Of a stretch of 64,000 nt of DNA, positions 50,301-61,022 are shown in pieces. Positions within the stretch are counted from its first letter, which is position 1, and the number at the start of each line of letters is the position of its first letter. The position numbers were made by a program, and so were the translations under genes. The notes below the pieces were generated by a model. That model worked only from the letters and a program-made list of their open reading frames with translations, ran no database searches and was not told the origin of the DNA. The stretch covers positions 160,267,398 through 160,331,397 of the forward strand of contig CM068825.1 in the NCBI GenBank assembly GCA_028554795.2, read 5' to 3'. This DNA comes from Sinohyriopsis cumingii. Lineage: Eukaryota; Mollusca; Bivalvia; Unionida; Unionidae.

Positions 50301-53300
50301 TCTGGTTTTGGAAAAAGTATACATGGTGAACTCCAATCACTTGTACTGGGCGCTATGAAATCATTCTCATTTTTTCAAGTATTCCTGTTTGAGAGGGTTC
50401 ATCCTGTATGGGTGTTGTTTCACAGGTGTGGAATTTACAATTTCAGCGTCATGGTTAATTTTGTTTGTTCTTGTAGGAACATCTAGAAATAAGCGCTCAT
50501 ATTCAAATAATAATGTTTAAGTTCATTCCTTTTTTGCTGTTGCAAATTTGAAAGTTTCTGGTCCAGATCATTCATAATTTCTGAAGTCCGAAGATTTGTT
50601 ACTCCAAAATCAGTAGAGTCCGATGGTATTCCTTCATTTAAATCTTCCCTGAGTGGGACAGGTACAACTAAATTAATAACATGTTTAACCTATCTCTTTC
50701 AATATACTTCTTTAATATGTTTATGTTTCAAAGTTGTTTTTGTTTTCAAAAATCATTTACTTTCGTTTCAACTGTGTAGGGACCATAATACTTGGCCTGA
50801 AGAGGACCTTTTGGTATGGGCAAGACAGCCAGAACTCTATCACCAGGCTGAAAACTCCTTTCATTTGAGTTTTTATCATATCTTGACTTCATTTTTGATT
50901 GCGTAGAGCGAAGATTTGCTCTTGCAACCTCACAAACCTTTGACAACTTATACTTAAAATTGGAAACATAATTGAGAAGATTAATTTCAGTATCTTCATT
51001 AGAAAGAAGTTTCTCTTTCAACAACTTCAATGGTCTATGCAAAGTGTGTCCAAAAGCCAGTTCAAAGGGACTGATTCACAAGGATTCTTGAACTTATTCC
51101 CAGACAGCAAACAATAGTAAATGAATGCCTTCATTCCAGTCTTTACATGTATAAAAACAATATGATCGAATCATATGTTTCAAAGTCTGATGAAATCTTT
51201 CTAATGCTACTTGGCTCACAGGGTGATAGGCAGAAGATTTGAATTGTTGGATGCCTAATTTGTACATAACTTGCTGGAAAATTACAGACATGAAATTTGA
51301 CCCTTGATCAGATTGGACAGATTTGGGAAGGCCAAATTAAGTATAAAAAACTTTATCAAAGCTTTTACAATTGTTTTAGATTTAATATTCCTCAAAAGAA
51401 TTGCCTCTGGAAACCACATTATGGTCAACAAGTATTGGTTACCTGACTTGGCCTTAGGCAAGGGACTTACACAGTCTACCATAATTCTGCTAAATGGTTC
51501 GTCAAGTGCAGGAATAGGTTGCAGATGAGCCTTAGGTATCTTCTGATTGGGTTTTCCTACCATTTGACAAGTATCACAAGATTTACAGAACTTACAAACA
51601 TCACTTTTAATTTGTGGCCAATAGAAGTGAGTCAAGACACTGTGCTAAGTTTTATTTATCCCAAAATGACCAGCCAATGGAGTTTCATGGGCCAGACTAA
51701 GAATTTACTGTCTGTAGGATTTTGGAACTACAATTTGATAGTTCACTGACCACTCATCACCAGCAGGTACCTCGGGAGGTCTCCATTTTCTAATAAGAAT
51801 TCCATTTTTAATGAAATAACAGACAGGTACTTCAGTGGCTTCAGTTTCACTAATGTCCCTTTGAAACAAACAGGAGATCTCAGGATCTTTTTCCTGTTCA
51901 ACGACAAGTGATTGTTGTTTGTCACCCTGATTAGAAGAAAGAGAATGAGTAGTTAAAAGAGCACCACTGTGATCAATACCTTTTGATTGATCCAAACAAG
52001 AAGTGAAAGTGACCTCATCAAAAGCCTGACCAGTACATGTGTCAGTGAAAGGAATTCTTTCCTGATCAACATCATTCTCAAGAGCTTTCTTTGCCATAGC
52101 TATAGTAGCTGCACTAGCTGGGTATTAATCAGGGAATTCTTTTTCCGTAGGATCGACTTTCTGATTCAAACAAGGCTTGTCGGTTATGTGTGGATTAACC
52201 ACAACTTTATCTCCAGCTAGGTCATTGCCTAGTAATAAATGCATGCCCTTAACGGGTAAAGCAGATAAAGTTCCGACTGTCACAGGTCCTGAGACTAAGC
52301 CTAATGACAAATTTCCACAATGGAGAGGAACATTAACAAAGCCGCACGCTACTCCTTGAATAAGAACACTTTCATTAGAAGAAGACTTCTCAGGAAAAGG
52401 CAAAGTACCTGATAATAAAAGACTCTGAGAGGCTCCTGTGTCCTTTAAAATTTTAATAAGGATAGGATTGGCCGAATCACCCAAGAGTGATATAGAACCC
52501 TGCAATATGAATGGTTCATAATTCTCCATAATAAAATCAGACTGGGGTTTATTAGACCCAACAAATATATTGCTTACAATACATGTCTGTGACCTCTTAG
52601 AAATAAGAGCAGTTAGAATAGATCTGTCTTGATTCTGATGCTTATTTTTCAATTTGTAGCAATCAGAAATAGCGTGCCCTTTCTTCATGCAATAGGTACA
52701 TGTAGGAAGAGACAAGGATTTTTTTTATCATGCTTATCAGAAGCTTGATTTTTAAAAGTTGTGCCAGACTGAGATTTAGAAGGGCTTGTATTAGGCTGAA
52801 ATACTTTTCAACCAGATGACTGCTGAGTACTGCTGAGACTTGCCTACAAAAGGATCTTTATGAACTAAAGAATACTCGTCAGCACCACAAGCAGCATTTC
52901 CTAAGGTTTTGACCCTATGCTCATCAAGATAAGTCTTAATGTCACTATGGACGCAGTTGTTGAACTCTTCAAGTAATACAGTTTGTCTGAGACCTTAATA
53001 ATCTTGATCAAAGCATCATCTGTCAAATAACTGCTCTTTTTCTTTTGCTAATTCAGCATGAGTTTGTCCAGCTTCTTTTTTATAGTTTCTGAATTTTTGC
53101 AGATAAGCCTCAGGGACTAACTCATTACTCTTTAAGATGCATTCCTTAACCACATCATAGTCAGCACCTTGCTGTAGTGATGGTGAATGGTAAATATCAC
53201 TAGCTCTACCAGTAAGTACACATTGTAATAATAAAGTCCAATGCACCTTTAGCCATTTCAAATTTTTGCAATGTTTTCAAAACGAAGAAAATATTTGTCA

Positions 53301-56266
53301 GCTTCTTTTTCTCTAAAATGGGGCACTAACCTAATATTTGTTGTAACATCAAAACTTGAATTTGTATCTAAAGTGGGAATTTGCTTTTCACTTACCAGCT
53401 CCATTTCTTTTATTCTAACTGATATTCCCTCTCTTCCTTCTCTGTTTGCAACTGTCTCTCTTTCTCTGATTGTAACTTCATTTATTCTTTTTGTAACTCC
53501 ATTTGTCTTTCTTTCTGTCTTTCTTCCTTATCTGATTGCATTTGCATTTGTTCGTTCTGTGACTGCATTTATATCTGATTCTCCTCTTTCTGAAATAACA
53601 TTTGTTCTTTCTCTTTCCCCAATTGCAACTGTATTTGTTTTTCTTCTTTATCTTTTTGAAGTTCCAGCTTCCTTAACTCTAATTCCATCTTGTATTTAAT
53701 TTTAATTCCTTTACTTTTATTTCAGAGTCTGATAAAGACTTACTGATCGAAACCAAAGCACTTTTATCTAAAACATTCTTTTCCACCAAATTTAGGACCA
53801 AAATATTTTTTATTTCTTACTTTGTTAAAGAAGCTTTTGCCTCAGAAAGATCATATTTTTCAAAAGGTCTGATAGTTCCTGGGTAATATTTGAATGAAAG
53901 ATTCCCACTTTTGATGACATTGTCAAAAAAAGCCTGTTGATTTCACTAAAGATTCAAAAATGTAAAATAATACTTGGGATTTAAAAAAAATAAAAAACTT
54001 GGATAGTTCAAATTTCCAAAAACAAAAGTTTTCTGAAATATTTTAGCCAAAATTCATATATCACAAGGATGAGCAACCTAATTTTCTTTGTTACGTTTTA
54101 GGCTCTTTAAAACAGTAACAAGAAAAGAGTGACGACAACAAGCTTTGTAAAATTTTACATATAATTTATTTCCCCAGAAAAAGCAAGGTAAAAATGAGAA
54201 AGAGAGCTTAAGGTTTTATTAATCAAATCCAAAAAAATCCAAGAATTACAAAACAGAAGTTCTAGAAATAAAAAGTCCTAAATGAATCTGAGTTGGAATC
54301 TTGATTAAAAAAATCAAGATGGAGGACAATGACATATGCATTAGTCATTGTTGTCCTGATGTGTCAGCAGTTCCTTGTTGAACCACAGAAAATAATATTC
54401 CAGTTTTGAATTCTGAGTAAAATTTCAGAAAATGTCTCTGTCCAAGAATTCTGTATGAGCTCTTAAATATTTCCAGGGAAAAGAATTAATAATTCCATAA
54501 AATAGGGACACAACAATACACTTTTAAGTGTCAATGGTTTATTGCCCAACTGACTAAATTCTCTATAGGAAAAGGTTATACGCAAATTTAAGATACAAAA
54601 CAGATAACCGTATGTTAGTCATATGATCATGTTTCTAGGACAGGATAGAAGCTTTTTACATGCCTAACATCATGTACTCCCAGTATGGCCTTGACTAATA
54701 CAAGTGATTTTACTCAGAGAAAGAATTATATATAAAAAATTTGTTTACTTCATCTCTTAGGATTCTAAATCAAGGTCAGGAGCTAGGTCAGTATTAGATA
54801 CAAAGTTTCTATTATTAGTGTTTACAAAAAAACAGTCAGGTCCAACTAATTTCTGGAAAATGTCAAATCCAGTAAATAAAGTTACATTACAATAGCTTAT
54901 AATGGAATGTAATTTTTTTAAAACTAACAAACAAACAAATAAATTAACTCAAATGTAAATTAAATCAAATATACATAACAGTTTTATATCACCAAGATCT
55001 CAGATGAGTTTGATAACCAGTGTGCTGTGTCCATTCTCTGGTTGGCTGACCTTGTAGATATGCTAGAGGCTTTATTGATGATTGATTTGTATTAAACTTG
55101 CTATGTAGATTTATATTATTAAGATTTCTGGTAAGGTCAAAAACCAGCAAAATCTATGCATATTTAATGAGGTGATTTGGGCCTTGATTGGCTGTCCTTG
55201 TGGATTCAATTGCAGCTTTATGTACGAACAGGTTTTGATGAAACTTGCAAAGTAGCTTTAAAACCGTAAGATTTTGGATGAATTTGATTACAACCAATGT
55301 CATTGATATTAATAAGATGATATAGGCTCTGATTGGCTGACCTTGATATAGTCATCTAGATGTTTTTCCGAAAACACTTTTGTTTCCAAAGCATAACTTT
55401 GAAACCATTAAGTGTTTCAACCAAACCAGATATTTTTTATGTTTGCATGGAAACTAAGTGTAGCGTAGCAGTTTATAAATTGACAGAGTTAGACCATTGG
55501 GACTAGAGTATGAAGTCCAAAAATTCAGAGACAGGACTATATGGTACTTTCAGTAGGAGTCTTGACATAAGCCGGACTTTGGAGGAGGGAGTAGGTTTTC
55601 TCAAGATAACTTTTATGAAAAGATTTTGATGAAATTTATATGTAGCTGTGTCTATGCATATCAGTGAGGTAATTCTGGCTATGCTTTGATATTGGAAATT
55701 TGTCTTAATGATGACGATATCCATTCAGCATTACCAAAAAAAGAAATAAAAGTGCTTGACCAGTTTCAACCAAATTTTGCAACAAAAATTGGATTTATGA
55801 CCATGGTCTGTAAGGTAAGCAATGTCTGGCTCACTTAGATTTCTTGTTCTGTGTATAAATTCTGAACAAATAACATTCATAATACTTCCAAAGCAGAGTT
55901 TTGTACAGGTCATGAGCTGATTGACAGATTATTTTTTCATCTCTGCCATGATGATCTGATATTCAGTATTACCCAGAAGTTTAGTTTTTATGAAGTACTT
56001 TGCAAATAGAAAAACATAAAAATGAATAAAAGAAGTACTAATAAAACAAGTACTGGTTCACATCTATTTCTGAATTTCAGATCAGTAACTGTTGCAGTTG
56101 TGATGTTGGATGTGGCATGGCTACCAGTGACATACCAGTAAATGGAGACCCAAGCTATCTGAAGCAGGTTACACAAATTTGTGTTAGCTGCTTGCTGGTG
56201 GACAGCACACTCCTGTGTCAAGGAGCTATAAGCACAGTTTACAATCTTGTCATCAACTGCAAACAG
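27370..56266 (+). CDS. Host gene: DeSI-1-like PPPDE protein with PUL-like C-terminus (seven exons seen)
   Basis: Exons 27370-27457, 33438-33532, 36696-36805, 41155-41277, 43758-44025, 45984-46307 and 56081-56266 join without frame change, all with GT...AG introns. Exons 1-4 encode a PPPDE (DeSI-1 family) domain: [29 protein letters not shown] with the catalytic His, FFFGG-GGIE, and NCNSFS with the catalytic Cys. Such enzymes are thiol isopeptidases (deSUMOylation, palmitoyl removal). Exon 5 is a Ser/Thr/Gln linker. Exons 6-7 are helical and resemble a PUL (Cdc48/p97-binding) domain. No stop codon is seen; the gene continues. Confidence 0.85.
27985..28112 (-). mobile_element. tRNA-derived SINE relic (family 2)
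   Basis: The minus strand reads TTTGGTGGCTCAGTCGTTAG (A-box-like), then GGGCAAGGCAC-type sequence and a tail rich in ACCAAACCAAACCA. The same order occurs at 40351-40545. Confidence 0.55.
28622..29035. repeat. 138-bp tandem repeat, three copies
   Basis: Copies start at 28622, 28760 and 28898 with GGACTATTCATGTGACATAG, itself a short palindrome. Copies differ at few positions. Confidence 0.85.
29535..29770. repeat. 46-bp tandem repeat, about five copies
   Basis: The unit ACTGAAATTGTAATTCATGA followed by AAGTGTAAATTAAGG and GATTTGGATGAA repeats with scattered changes. Confidence 0.75.
31098..31600. repeat. 65-bp tandem repeat, nearly eight copies
   Basis: Units begin AGTCACACCCAATGATATAT and end AGATCAGTAATTCTTAA. 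Copies are about 95% alike by eye. Confidence 0.88.
32390..33080. repeat. Dispersed repeat copies
   Basis: Blocks with ATTAATGAGATGATCTTG, CTGATTGGC and GATCTGTGCATATTAATGAG recur here and at 48950-49180, 55000-55340 and 62215-62300. No ORF or terminal repeats found; may be old tandem satellites or a non-coding transposon. Confidence 0.5.
33438..33532 (+). CDS. Exon 2 of the PPPDE gene
   Basis: Acceptor TTGTAG, donor GTATGT. Encodes [16 protein letters not shown] with the catalytic His in IWHT, and the FFFGG segment. Confidence 0.9.
33885..34015 (-). mobile_element. tRNA-derived SINE relic (family 2)
   Basis: Minus strand has a B-box-like AGTTCAATTCC and AGCAAGGTGCTTTCC, matching the family at 40351-40545. 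Confidence 0.45.
34450..34760 (-). mobile_element. tRNA-Leu-like SINE (family 1), minus strand
   Basis: Minus strand reads GGTGGCCAAGTGATCTAAGG (A box), GTGGGTTCAAGTCTCAGGC (B box), then the body with TTCCTCCACCAG and ATACTGGCCACTATACATAG, as in the copy at 40749-41003. It lacks the GGCGTTAAACCC end. Confidence 0.7.
34731..34895. repeat. 28-bp tandem repeat of SINE A-box, six copies
   Basis: The unit ACCTTAGACCACTTGGCCAC plus CTGGGGTC repeats six times. Its reverse complement contains TGGCCAAGTGGTCTAAGG, the A-box end of the adjacent SINE, so the array grew from the SINE head. Confidence 0.8.
36696..36805 (+). CDS. Exon 3 of the PPPDE gene
   Basis: Acceptor TTTCAG, donor GTCAGT. Encodes [17 protein letters not shown] and FVDYLREL, matching the DeSI-1 region between His and Cys motifs. 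Confidence 0.88.
39266..39346. repeat. Short inverted-repeat hairpin
   Basis: Arms of about 27 bp (AAGAACTTGTTTGATACGGT... and its complement ending CGTTCTT) differ at three or four positions and flank a 28-base loop with CCTTGGCCTGACGGCCTTG. Could be a tiny MITE or a structured RNA element. Confidence 0.7.
40351..40545 (+). mobile_element. tRNA-derived SINE (family 2)
   Basis: A-box-like TGGCTTAGTGGTTAGCATG, B-box-like GGATTAGAATCC, then a body with GGCAAGGCACTTTACACC and an end in TACCAGACCAAACCAAA. Confidence 0.65.
40749..41003 (+). mobile_element. tRNA-Leu-like SINE (family 1), best copy
   Basis: Head GGCCCCGAGTGGCCGAGTGG with an intact A box; B-box-like GAGGTCGAGTCTCGAGC; body with GGGTTTTCCCGGGTTCTTCC; tail ATGGCGTTAAACCC followed by AAC repeats. 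It is not a functional tRNA gene: no paired acceptor stem. Confidence 0.85.
41155..41277 (+). CDS. Exon 4 of the PPPDE gene
   Basis: Acceptor TTTCAAG, donor GTAAGT. Encodes [20 protein letters not shown], the catalytic Cys block, and [14 protein letters not shown]. Confidence 0.92.
41278..43757 (+). other. Intron 4
   Basis: No coding sequence recognised. Contains an ATA trinucleotide run (41918-41940) and a 43-bp direct duplication (42089-42172, TTTGACTAAAATATCTCTGC core). Confidence 0.65.
43758..44025 (+). CDS. Exon 5 of the PPPDE gene (linker)
   Basis: Completes the Thr codon of exon 4, then [20 protein letters not shown], the end of the DeSI-1 homology. A Ser/Thr/Gln/Lys-rich linker follows, to donor GTAAGT. 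Confidence 0.88.
44026..45983 (+). other. Intron 5
   Basis: No coding sequence. A GA microsatellite of about 60 bp lies at 44290-44349. Confidence 0.7.
45984..46307 (+). CDS. Exon 6 of the PPPDE gene (helical, PUL-like)
   Basis: Acceptor ATTACAG, donor GTAAGA. 108 codons, no stop, forming leucine-rich helices ([43 protein letters not shown]). This resembles the start of a PUL helical repeat domain. Confidence 0.82.
46715..46785 (+). mobile_element. SINE family 1, 3' end only
   Basis: GAGAAATGGCATTAAACCCC followed by an AAC-rich tail, matching the end of the copy at 40749-41003. The head is not identifiable. Confidence 0.6.
47833..48415. repeat. 40-bp minisatellite, about 14 copies
   Basis: The unit ATACAGAACACATGATATGC then ATTAAGTATTATACTGTAAT repeats with substitutions; the last units are shorter. 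Confidence 0.9.
48950..49180. repeat. Dispersed repeat copy
   Basis: Shares GAGGTGATCTGG, TTAGCTGACCATGTTGATGC and GGCTTTATTTATGGACAG words with 55000-55340. It abuts the truncated end of the gypsy element. Confidence 0.45.
49205..50500 (-). pseudogene. Gypsy reverse transcriptase and RNase H
   Basis: RT: a [15 protein letters not shown] segment near 50310-50250, then [17 protein letters not shown] and [12 protein letters not shown] (catalytic YIDD) at 50100-49970. Connection segment [14 protein letters not shown] near 49780. RNase [21 protein letters not shown] and VFSDHNHL at 49500-49330, ending ALSRL. Frames break near 50150, 49830 and 49560. Confidence 0.88.
50746..52097 (-). pseudogene. 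Gypsy integrase
   Basis: Zinc-binding region ([18 protein letters not shown]) near 51630-51560; catalytic core with [14 protein letters not shown] near 51480; [20 protein letters not shown] near 51220; GPY-type end with [11 protein letters not shown] and GPYTVE near 50800. Stops and frameshifts near 51300 and 51060 break it. It lies between protease and RT. Confidence 0.85.
52125..52715 (-). pseudogene. Gypsy zinc knuckle and aspartic protease
   Basis: 196-residue frame with [16 protein letters not shown] (CCHC knuckle) at its start and [11 protein letters not shown], the aspartic protease active site, near residue 91. Confidence 0.85.
53016..53930 (-). pseudogene. Gypsy Gag with long coiled coil
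   Basis: The minus strand from about 53700 to 53400 encodes Glu/Gln/Lys heptads ([15 protein letters not shown]). The frame at 53261-53016 ([13 protein letters not shown] and [10 protein letters not shown]) is a capsid-like piece, in the style of SCAN-related Gag. Multiple stops. Confidence 0.65.
54110..54925 (-). repeat. 5' LTR of the gypsy element
   Basis: About 0.8 kb aligning, with divergence, to 63115-64000. Shared blocks are AACAAGCTTTGTAAAATTT, TAATTTATTTCCC, ATCCAAGAATTA and GTTACATTACAATAGC. Confidence 0.75.
55000..55340. repeat. Dispersed repeat, two to three units
   Basis: Units of about 145 bp with GGTTGGCTGACCTTG and AAACTTGCTATGTAGATTT. Confidence 0.55.
56081..56266 (+). CDS. 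Exon 7 of the PPPDE gene (PUL-like)
   Basis: Acceptor ATTTCAG, donor GTAGGC, 62 codons open in phase with exon 6. Cys-rich start, then VCSC-type and [24 protein letters not shown], the alternating hydrophobic pattern of PUL/armadillo helices. Confidence 0.72.
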
Positions 56267-58681
56267 GTAGGCTTTCACAATTTTGCTTTAAATTGAAACA
56301 GTTTAATTTATTCCTTACTTGCATATTATGCAAATAAGAAAAGAAGATAACAATATTGGAAATTGAACCCTTGAACGCATGTAACTTGGACAACCATGTG
56401 GCAAGACCTCCAACTTTTTTATCCACTGTGATGGATCTGCTTTAGTAGAACAGCTAGAAGACCTCTATTTATGAATGTATTTGAAGTGCAATTAGTTAAG
56501 CACATTTTTTAACAAAAGTTTAATAAATGACCACACTTTTCATTTATGGTGGTCTGAGGTCCTAGAGTGATCTTTCATGGTTGCAAACTAGTCATATATT
56601 ACCAGCACTAACATTGGACATTTAGTCATTCTTATGGATTGAATCAGATGTGCTGTTGAATACTTTATATGTCTAAAAAGAGTCATGAAAAGGGACAAAA
56701 TGGAAAGTATTTGTGAGGCCTCTTGAACAAGCTGACTAGTCATGAGCAGAAAGAAAAACTGATGAATGATGAGGTGTGTCACTATTCCATCTATGTAAGG
56801 GGAGACCACTATTGTCTGACTTGTCTAAATAAGCAGATGACATTTAGCACTTTTATTACTATAACAAGCAAAAGATGTGGTTGACATCTTGTTTTCCCTG
56901 GAAGAGTGCAGTTTGCAAGGTAATGGAAAGACTGTTATTGTATTATAATCAGGTAATGTTTTTAAAGGAGAAATACAGATGCTTCAAAATAAGAAAGATT
57001 ATTGTATGACTTCTCACTCTTTTGTTGTAATCTTATGGTTTAGAATGTTATGAGGGGTATTTGAAAAGTTCTGAATTTTTTGTTATGACTATTTTGTTTC
57101 TTTGAACCTGACAATAAATTTAATGCTGATTGATAGACAAGACATTGTTCTATAAAAGATGTATAGCATCCAGGCTTCTGCAGATATATATGTATGACAT
57201 AACATAGGAAAATGAGAGGCTTCTGCAGATATAAGGGGTCATGCTACCAGGCGAAGTGGGTGACTAAGTCGCCTAAAAAGGTAAACTTTGCCTTCTTCTG
57301 TTAGGAAAGCAAAAACGACTTCGCCCTGTGAATTTTTTAGAGGTACATTGACTAATCATGAGATGCTCCCTCTCCTTAGCCAGGTTCGTTCTGGTATTGT
57401 AGGGAAAGGTATTCCTCAAGCCATAAGTAGCTAGACCTAGATTCGATATCAATTACGCTGACAAGCAAACTCTTGCACATTCACAGGCATGTGTTTTGAT
57501 AACTGATTGATCATTAACCCTTTCCCGAGTAAGTTAGCAACTAAGCTCTTATTACTACCTGATATATGCATGCTATCCTTTGATGATAAAAAATATAAAC
57601 TTGTGTTTCGAAACTTTAACAATAGTATGTAAATAACAATTTGTGTTTTAATAATAGAATCGGTGATTTGAATATTTAAACTACCTCTTATGCACTATTT
57701 CGTCATAAAATTAGTTTGAAACTGTAATTGTACCAGCAGCGGTGAAATAATGGCAGACATCACTATGTCTGGGAAGTACCAGTTTATTATATTGTCTGTT
57801 TTCGTAAATCATTGGGCAGATATATTCAGTAAAATATACAATTCATAAAAAGCAAAGCCTATGTATTATGTTGTTTAAGATTTAACTTTAAAATGCAATT
57901 ATATGGGTCAGAAATTTATGAGACATTGCTGTGTTGTGGAATTCGCGAGAAGCATTGTAAGGTCAAAGTTGTTTTCTGACCTGACTTGTGAAAATACGGA
58001 AAAAAGCTGCGAAGCAGATAATATTTAATCAATGCCTAATATTAATAAAAGTATGTAGACAAATAAATAGACCATACATTTGCAATTCTCTCATGGACTG
58101 TTGTTTTAATGAAGCTATTTAAAGTGAGTGATTACATTAAAAAAAAAACTCCTTCTAAAAATAGATTCACTCACGTCTATGTTGATTCGGTTGGAAAGAA
58201 GGGTTTAGTTCAGATACTAACTATCAAGGAGCCATGTCTGTAATTTTATGCATTTTAGTGTATTATGTATGAATAGTTACGGTAATGTTTTATCCACAAG
58301 GAAATTAGGATGAACAGTATGATCTGAAGACACGTACATTTGCCCTCATGTACATGGTACAGGGATTGTTTCAAACACGTTTAGAAATCTTTGAAAGTGC
58401 CATTATTGTGAACTTTTAAAAAGTATAAAAAATAAATAAATACAAAAATAACAAAATTTGATTAAGGATAGTTGATTAAGCATTTTTATTAACTTGCAAT
58501 TACAAAACTGTAATCTGGTTACTCAGTTAAAATTTGTTACAATGTAGTTTCTGTTATTTTCTTTTAGAGCCAAAATAACTCAGAAACTTTTCTACTTGAA
58601 AATAAAGTATTGTTTAAATCCAATATTAAATGTAAATTTGAATACTGGGAAATAGAGGGCATATTTCAAATAAGAGAACAC

Positions 58682-58724
<43 letters not shown>

Positions 58725-58833
58725 CATTTCTTGCTATGCGTCTACTTCTCCCTGTTGAGCTTTCACTTTTCCCTGTTCTGTCCAAAAGAAGAAGTCACTT
58801 CTCCCAAAAATTCAAGTCTAGCTTGACCCCTGA
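56267..58833. other. Intron or flank with no recognised exon
   Basis: AT-rich. One and a half diverged units of the 45-bp satellite occur at about 57172-57230. An AT microsatellite lies at 58683-58721. No further exon of the host gene was recognised. Confidence 0.55.
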
Positions 58834-60850
58834 GATATATGTGTATGTCATAACATAGGAAAATGACAGGCTTCTGCAGATATATGTGTATGTCATAACA
58901 TAGGTAAAGGACAGGCTTGTGCAGATATATGTGTATGTCATAACATAGGTAAAGGACAGGCTTGTGCAGATATATGTGTATGTCATAACATAGGTAAATG
59001 ACAGGCTTGTGCAGATATATGTGTATGTCATAACATAGGTAAAGGACAGGCTTGTGCAGATATATGTGTATGTCATAACATAGGTAAATGACAGGCTTCT
59101 GCAGATATATGTGTATGTCATAACATAGGTAAATGACAGGCTTGTGTAGATATATGTGTATGTCATAACATAGGAAAATGACAGGCTTCTGCAGATATAT
59201 GTGTATGTCATAACATAGGTAAATGACAGGCTTGTGCAGATATATGTGTATGTCATAACATAGGAAAATGACAGGCTTGTGCAGATATATGTGTATGTCA
59301 TAACATAGGAAAATGACAGGCTTGTGCAGATATATGTGTATGTCATAACATAGGAAAATGACAGGCTTCTGCAGATATATGTGTATGTCATAACATAGGT
59401 AAAGGACAGGCTTCTGCAGATATATGTGTATGTCATAACATAGGAAAATGACAGGCTTCTGCAGATATATGTGTATGTCATAACATAGGTAAATGACAGG
59501 CTTGTGCAGATATATGTGTATGTCATAACATAGGTAAATGACAGGCTTGTGCAGATATATGTGTATGTCATAACATAGGTAAATGACAGGCTTGTGCAGA
59601 TATATGTGTATGTCATAACATAGGTAAAGGACAGGCTTGTACAGATATATGTGTATGTCATAACATAGGTAAATGACAGGCTTCTGCAGATATATGTGTA
59701 TGTCATAACATAGGTAAAGGACAGGCTTGTGCAGATATATGTGTATGTCATAACATAGGTAAAGGACAGGCTTGTGCAGATATATGTGTATGTCATAACA
59801 TAGGTAAAGGACAGGCTTGTGCAGATATATGTGTATGTCATAACATAGGTAAAGGACAGGCTTCTGCAGATATATGTGTATGTCATAACATAGGAAAATG
59901 ACAGGCTTGTGCAGATATATGTGTATGTCATAACATAGGTAAATGACAGGCTTCTGCAGATATATGTGTATGTCATAACATAGGTAAATGACAGGCTTCT
60001 GCAGATATATGTGTATGTCATAACATAGGAAAATGACAGGCTTCTGCAGATATATGTGTATGTCATAACATTGGTAAATGACAGGCTTGTGCAGATATAT
60101 GTGTATGTCATAACATAGGAAAATGACAGGCTTCTGCAGATATATGTGTATGTCATAACATAGGTAAATGACAGGCTTCTGCAGATATATGTGTATGTCA
60201 TAACATAGGTAAATGACAGGCTTGTGCAGATATATGTGTATGTCATAACATAGGAAAATGACAGGCTTCTGCAGATATATGTGTATGTCATAACATAGGT
60301 AAATGACAGGCTTCTGCAGATATATGTGTATGTCATAACATAGGTAAATGACAGGCTTCTGCAGATATATGTGTATGTCATAACATAGGTAAATGACAGG
60401 CTTCTGCAGATATTATGTGTATGTCATAACATAGGTAAATGACAGGCTTGTGCAGATATATGTGTATGTCATAACATAGGAAAATGACAGGCTTGTGCAG
60501 ATATATGTGTATGTCATAACATAGGTAAATGACAGGCTTGTGCAGATATATGTGTATGTCATAACATAGGTAAATGACAGGCTTCTGCAGATATATGTGT
60601 ATGTCATAACATAGGTAAATGACAGGCTTCTGCAGATATATGTGTATGTCATAACATAGGAAAATGACAGGCTTGTGCAGATATATGTGTATGTCATAAC
60701 ATAGGTAAATGACAGGCTTGTGCAGATATATGTGTATGTCATAACATAGGTAAATGACAGGCTTGTGCAGATATATGTGTATGACATAACATAGGTAAAT
60801 GACAGGCTTGTGCAGATATATGTGTATGTCATAACATAGGTAAATGACAG
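58834..60850. repeat. 45-bp satellite array, about 45 copies
   Basis: The unit GATATATGTGTATGTCATAA plus CATAGGTAAATGACAGGCTTCTGCA varies mainly at three sites (A/T after AGG, A/G in AATG, C/G in CTTCTG). One extra base at about 60413 shifts the phase. The 45-bp length makes open frames by chance. Confidence 0.97.
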
Positions 60851-61022
60851 AGATAGAGGAGGAACAATTGTGCTACTGAGTAAAGTGCATACTGCCAGAT
60901 CTTGGCACTCTTAGGGTACTCTCTGACTGATATAAACACAAATTGAATATGGGTGTAATTGTCTGTAATATTTTACAATTTTGGGGTGGTTTCATGTTTC
61001 TGGGAGACCATTGTCTACATTA

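Larger units (their letters stand above)
49205..54925 (-). mobile_element. Ty3/gypsy retroelement, decayed, INT upstream of RT
   Basis: Read on the minus strand: LTR (54925-54110), gag coiled coil, zinc knuckle and protease, integrase, reverse transcriptase, RNase H. The 3' LTR is missing; the element stops just after RNase H. Several frameshifts and stops break the ORFs. The INT-before-RT order is that of the Gmr1-like group of Ty3/gypsy elements. Confidence 0.85.
46308..56080 (+). other. Intron 6, carrying gypsy element and minisatellite
   Basis: 9.8 kb. Contains a SINE 3' end (46715-46785), a 40-bp minisatellite (47833-48415), dispersed repeat copies, and a minus-strand gypsy retroelement (49205-54925). 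No host coding sequence recognised. Confidence 0.75.

Noticed and set aside
53271-53699. Plus-strand 142-codon hydrophobic ORF
   Set aside because: Antisense of the gypsy Gag coiled coil, which has clear heptads on the minus strand.
58795-60832. Open frames of 528 and 139 codons on the minus strand
   Set aside because: They are the translation of a 45-bp satellite whose period is a multiple of three; no promoter, domain or codon signal.
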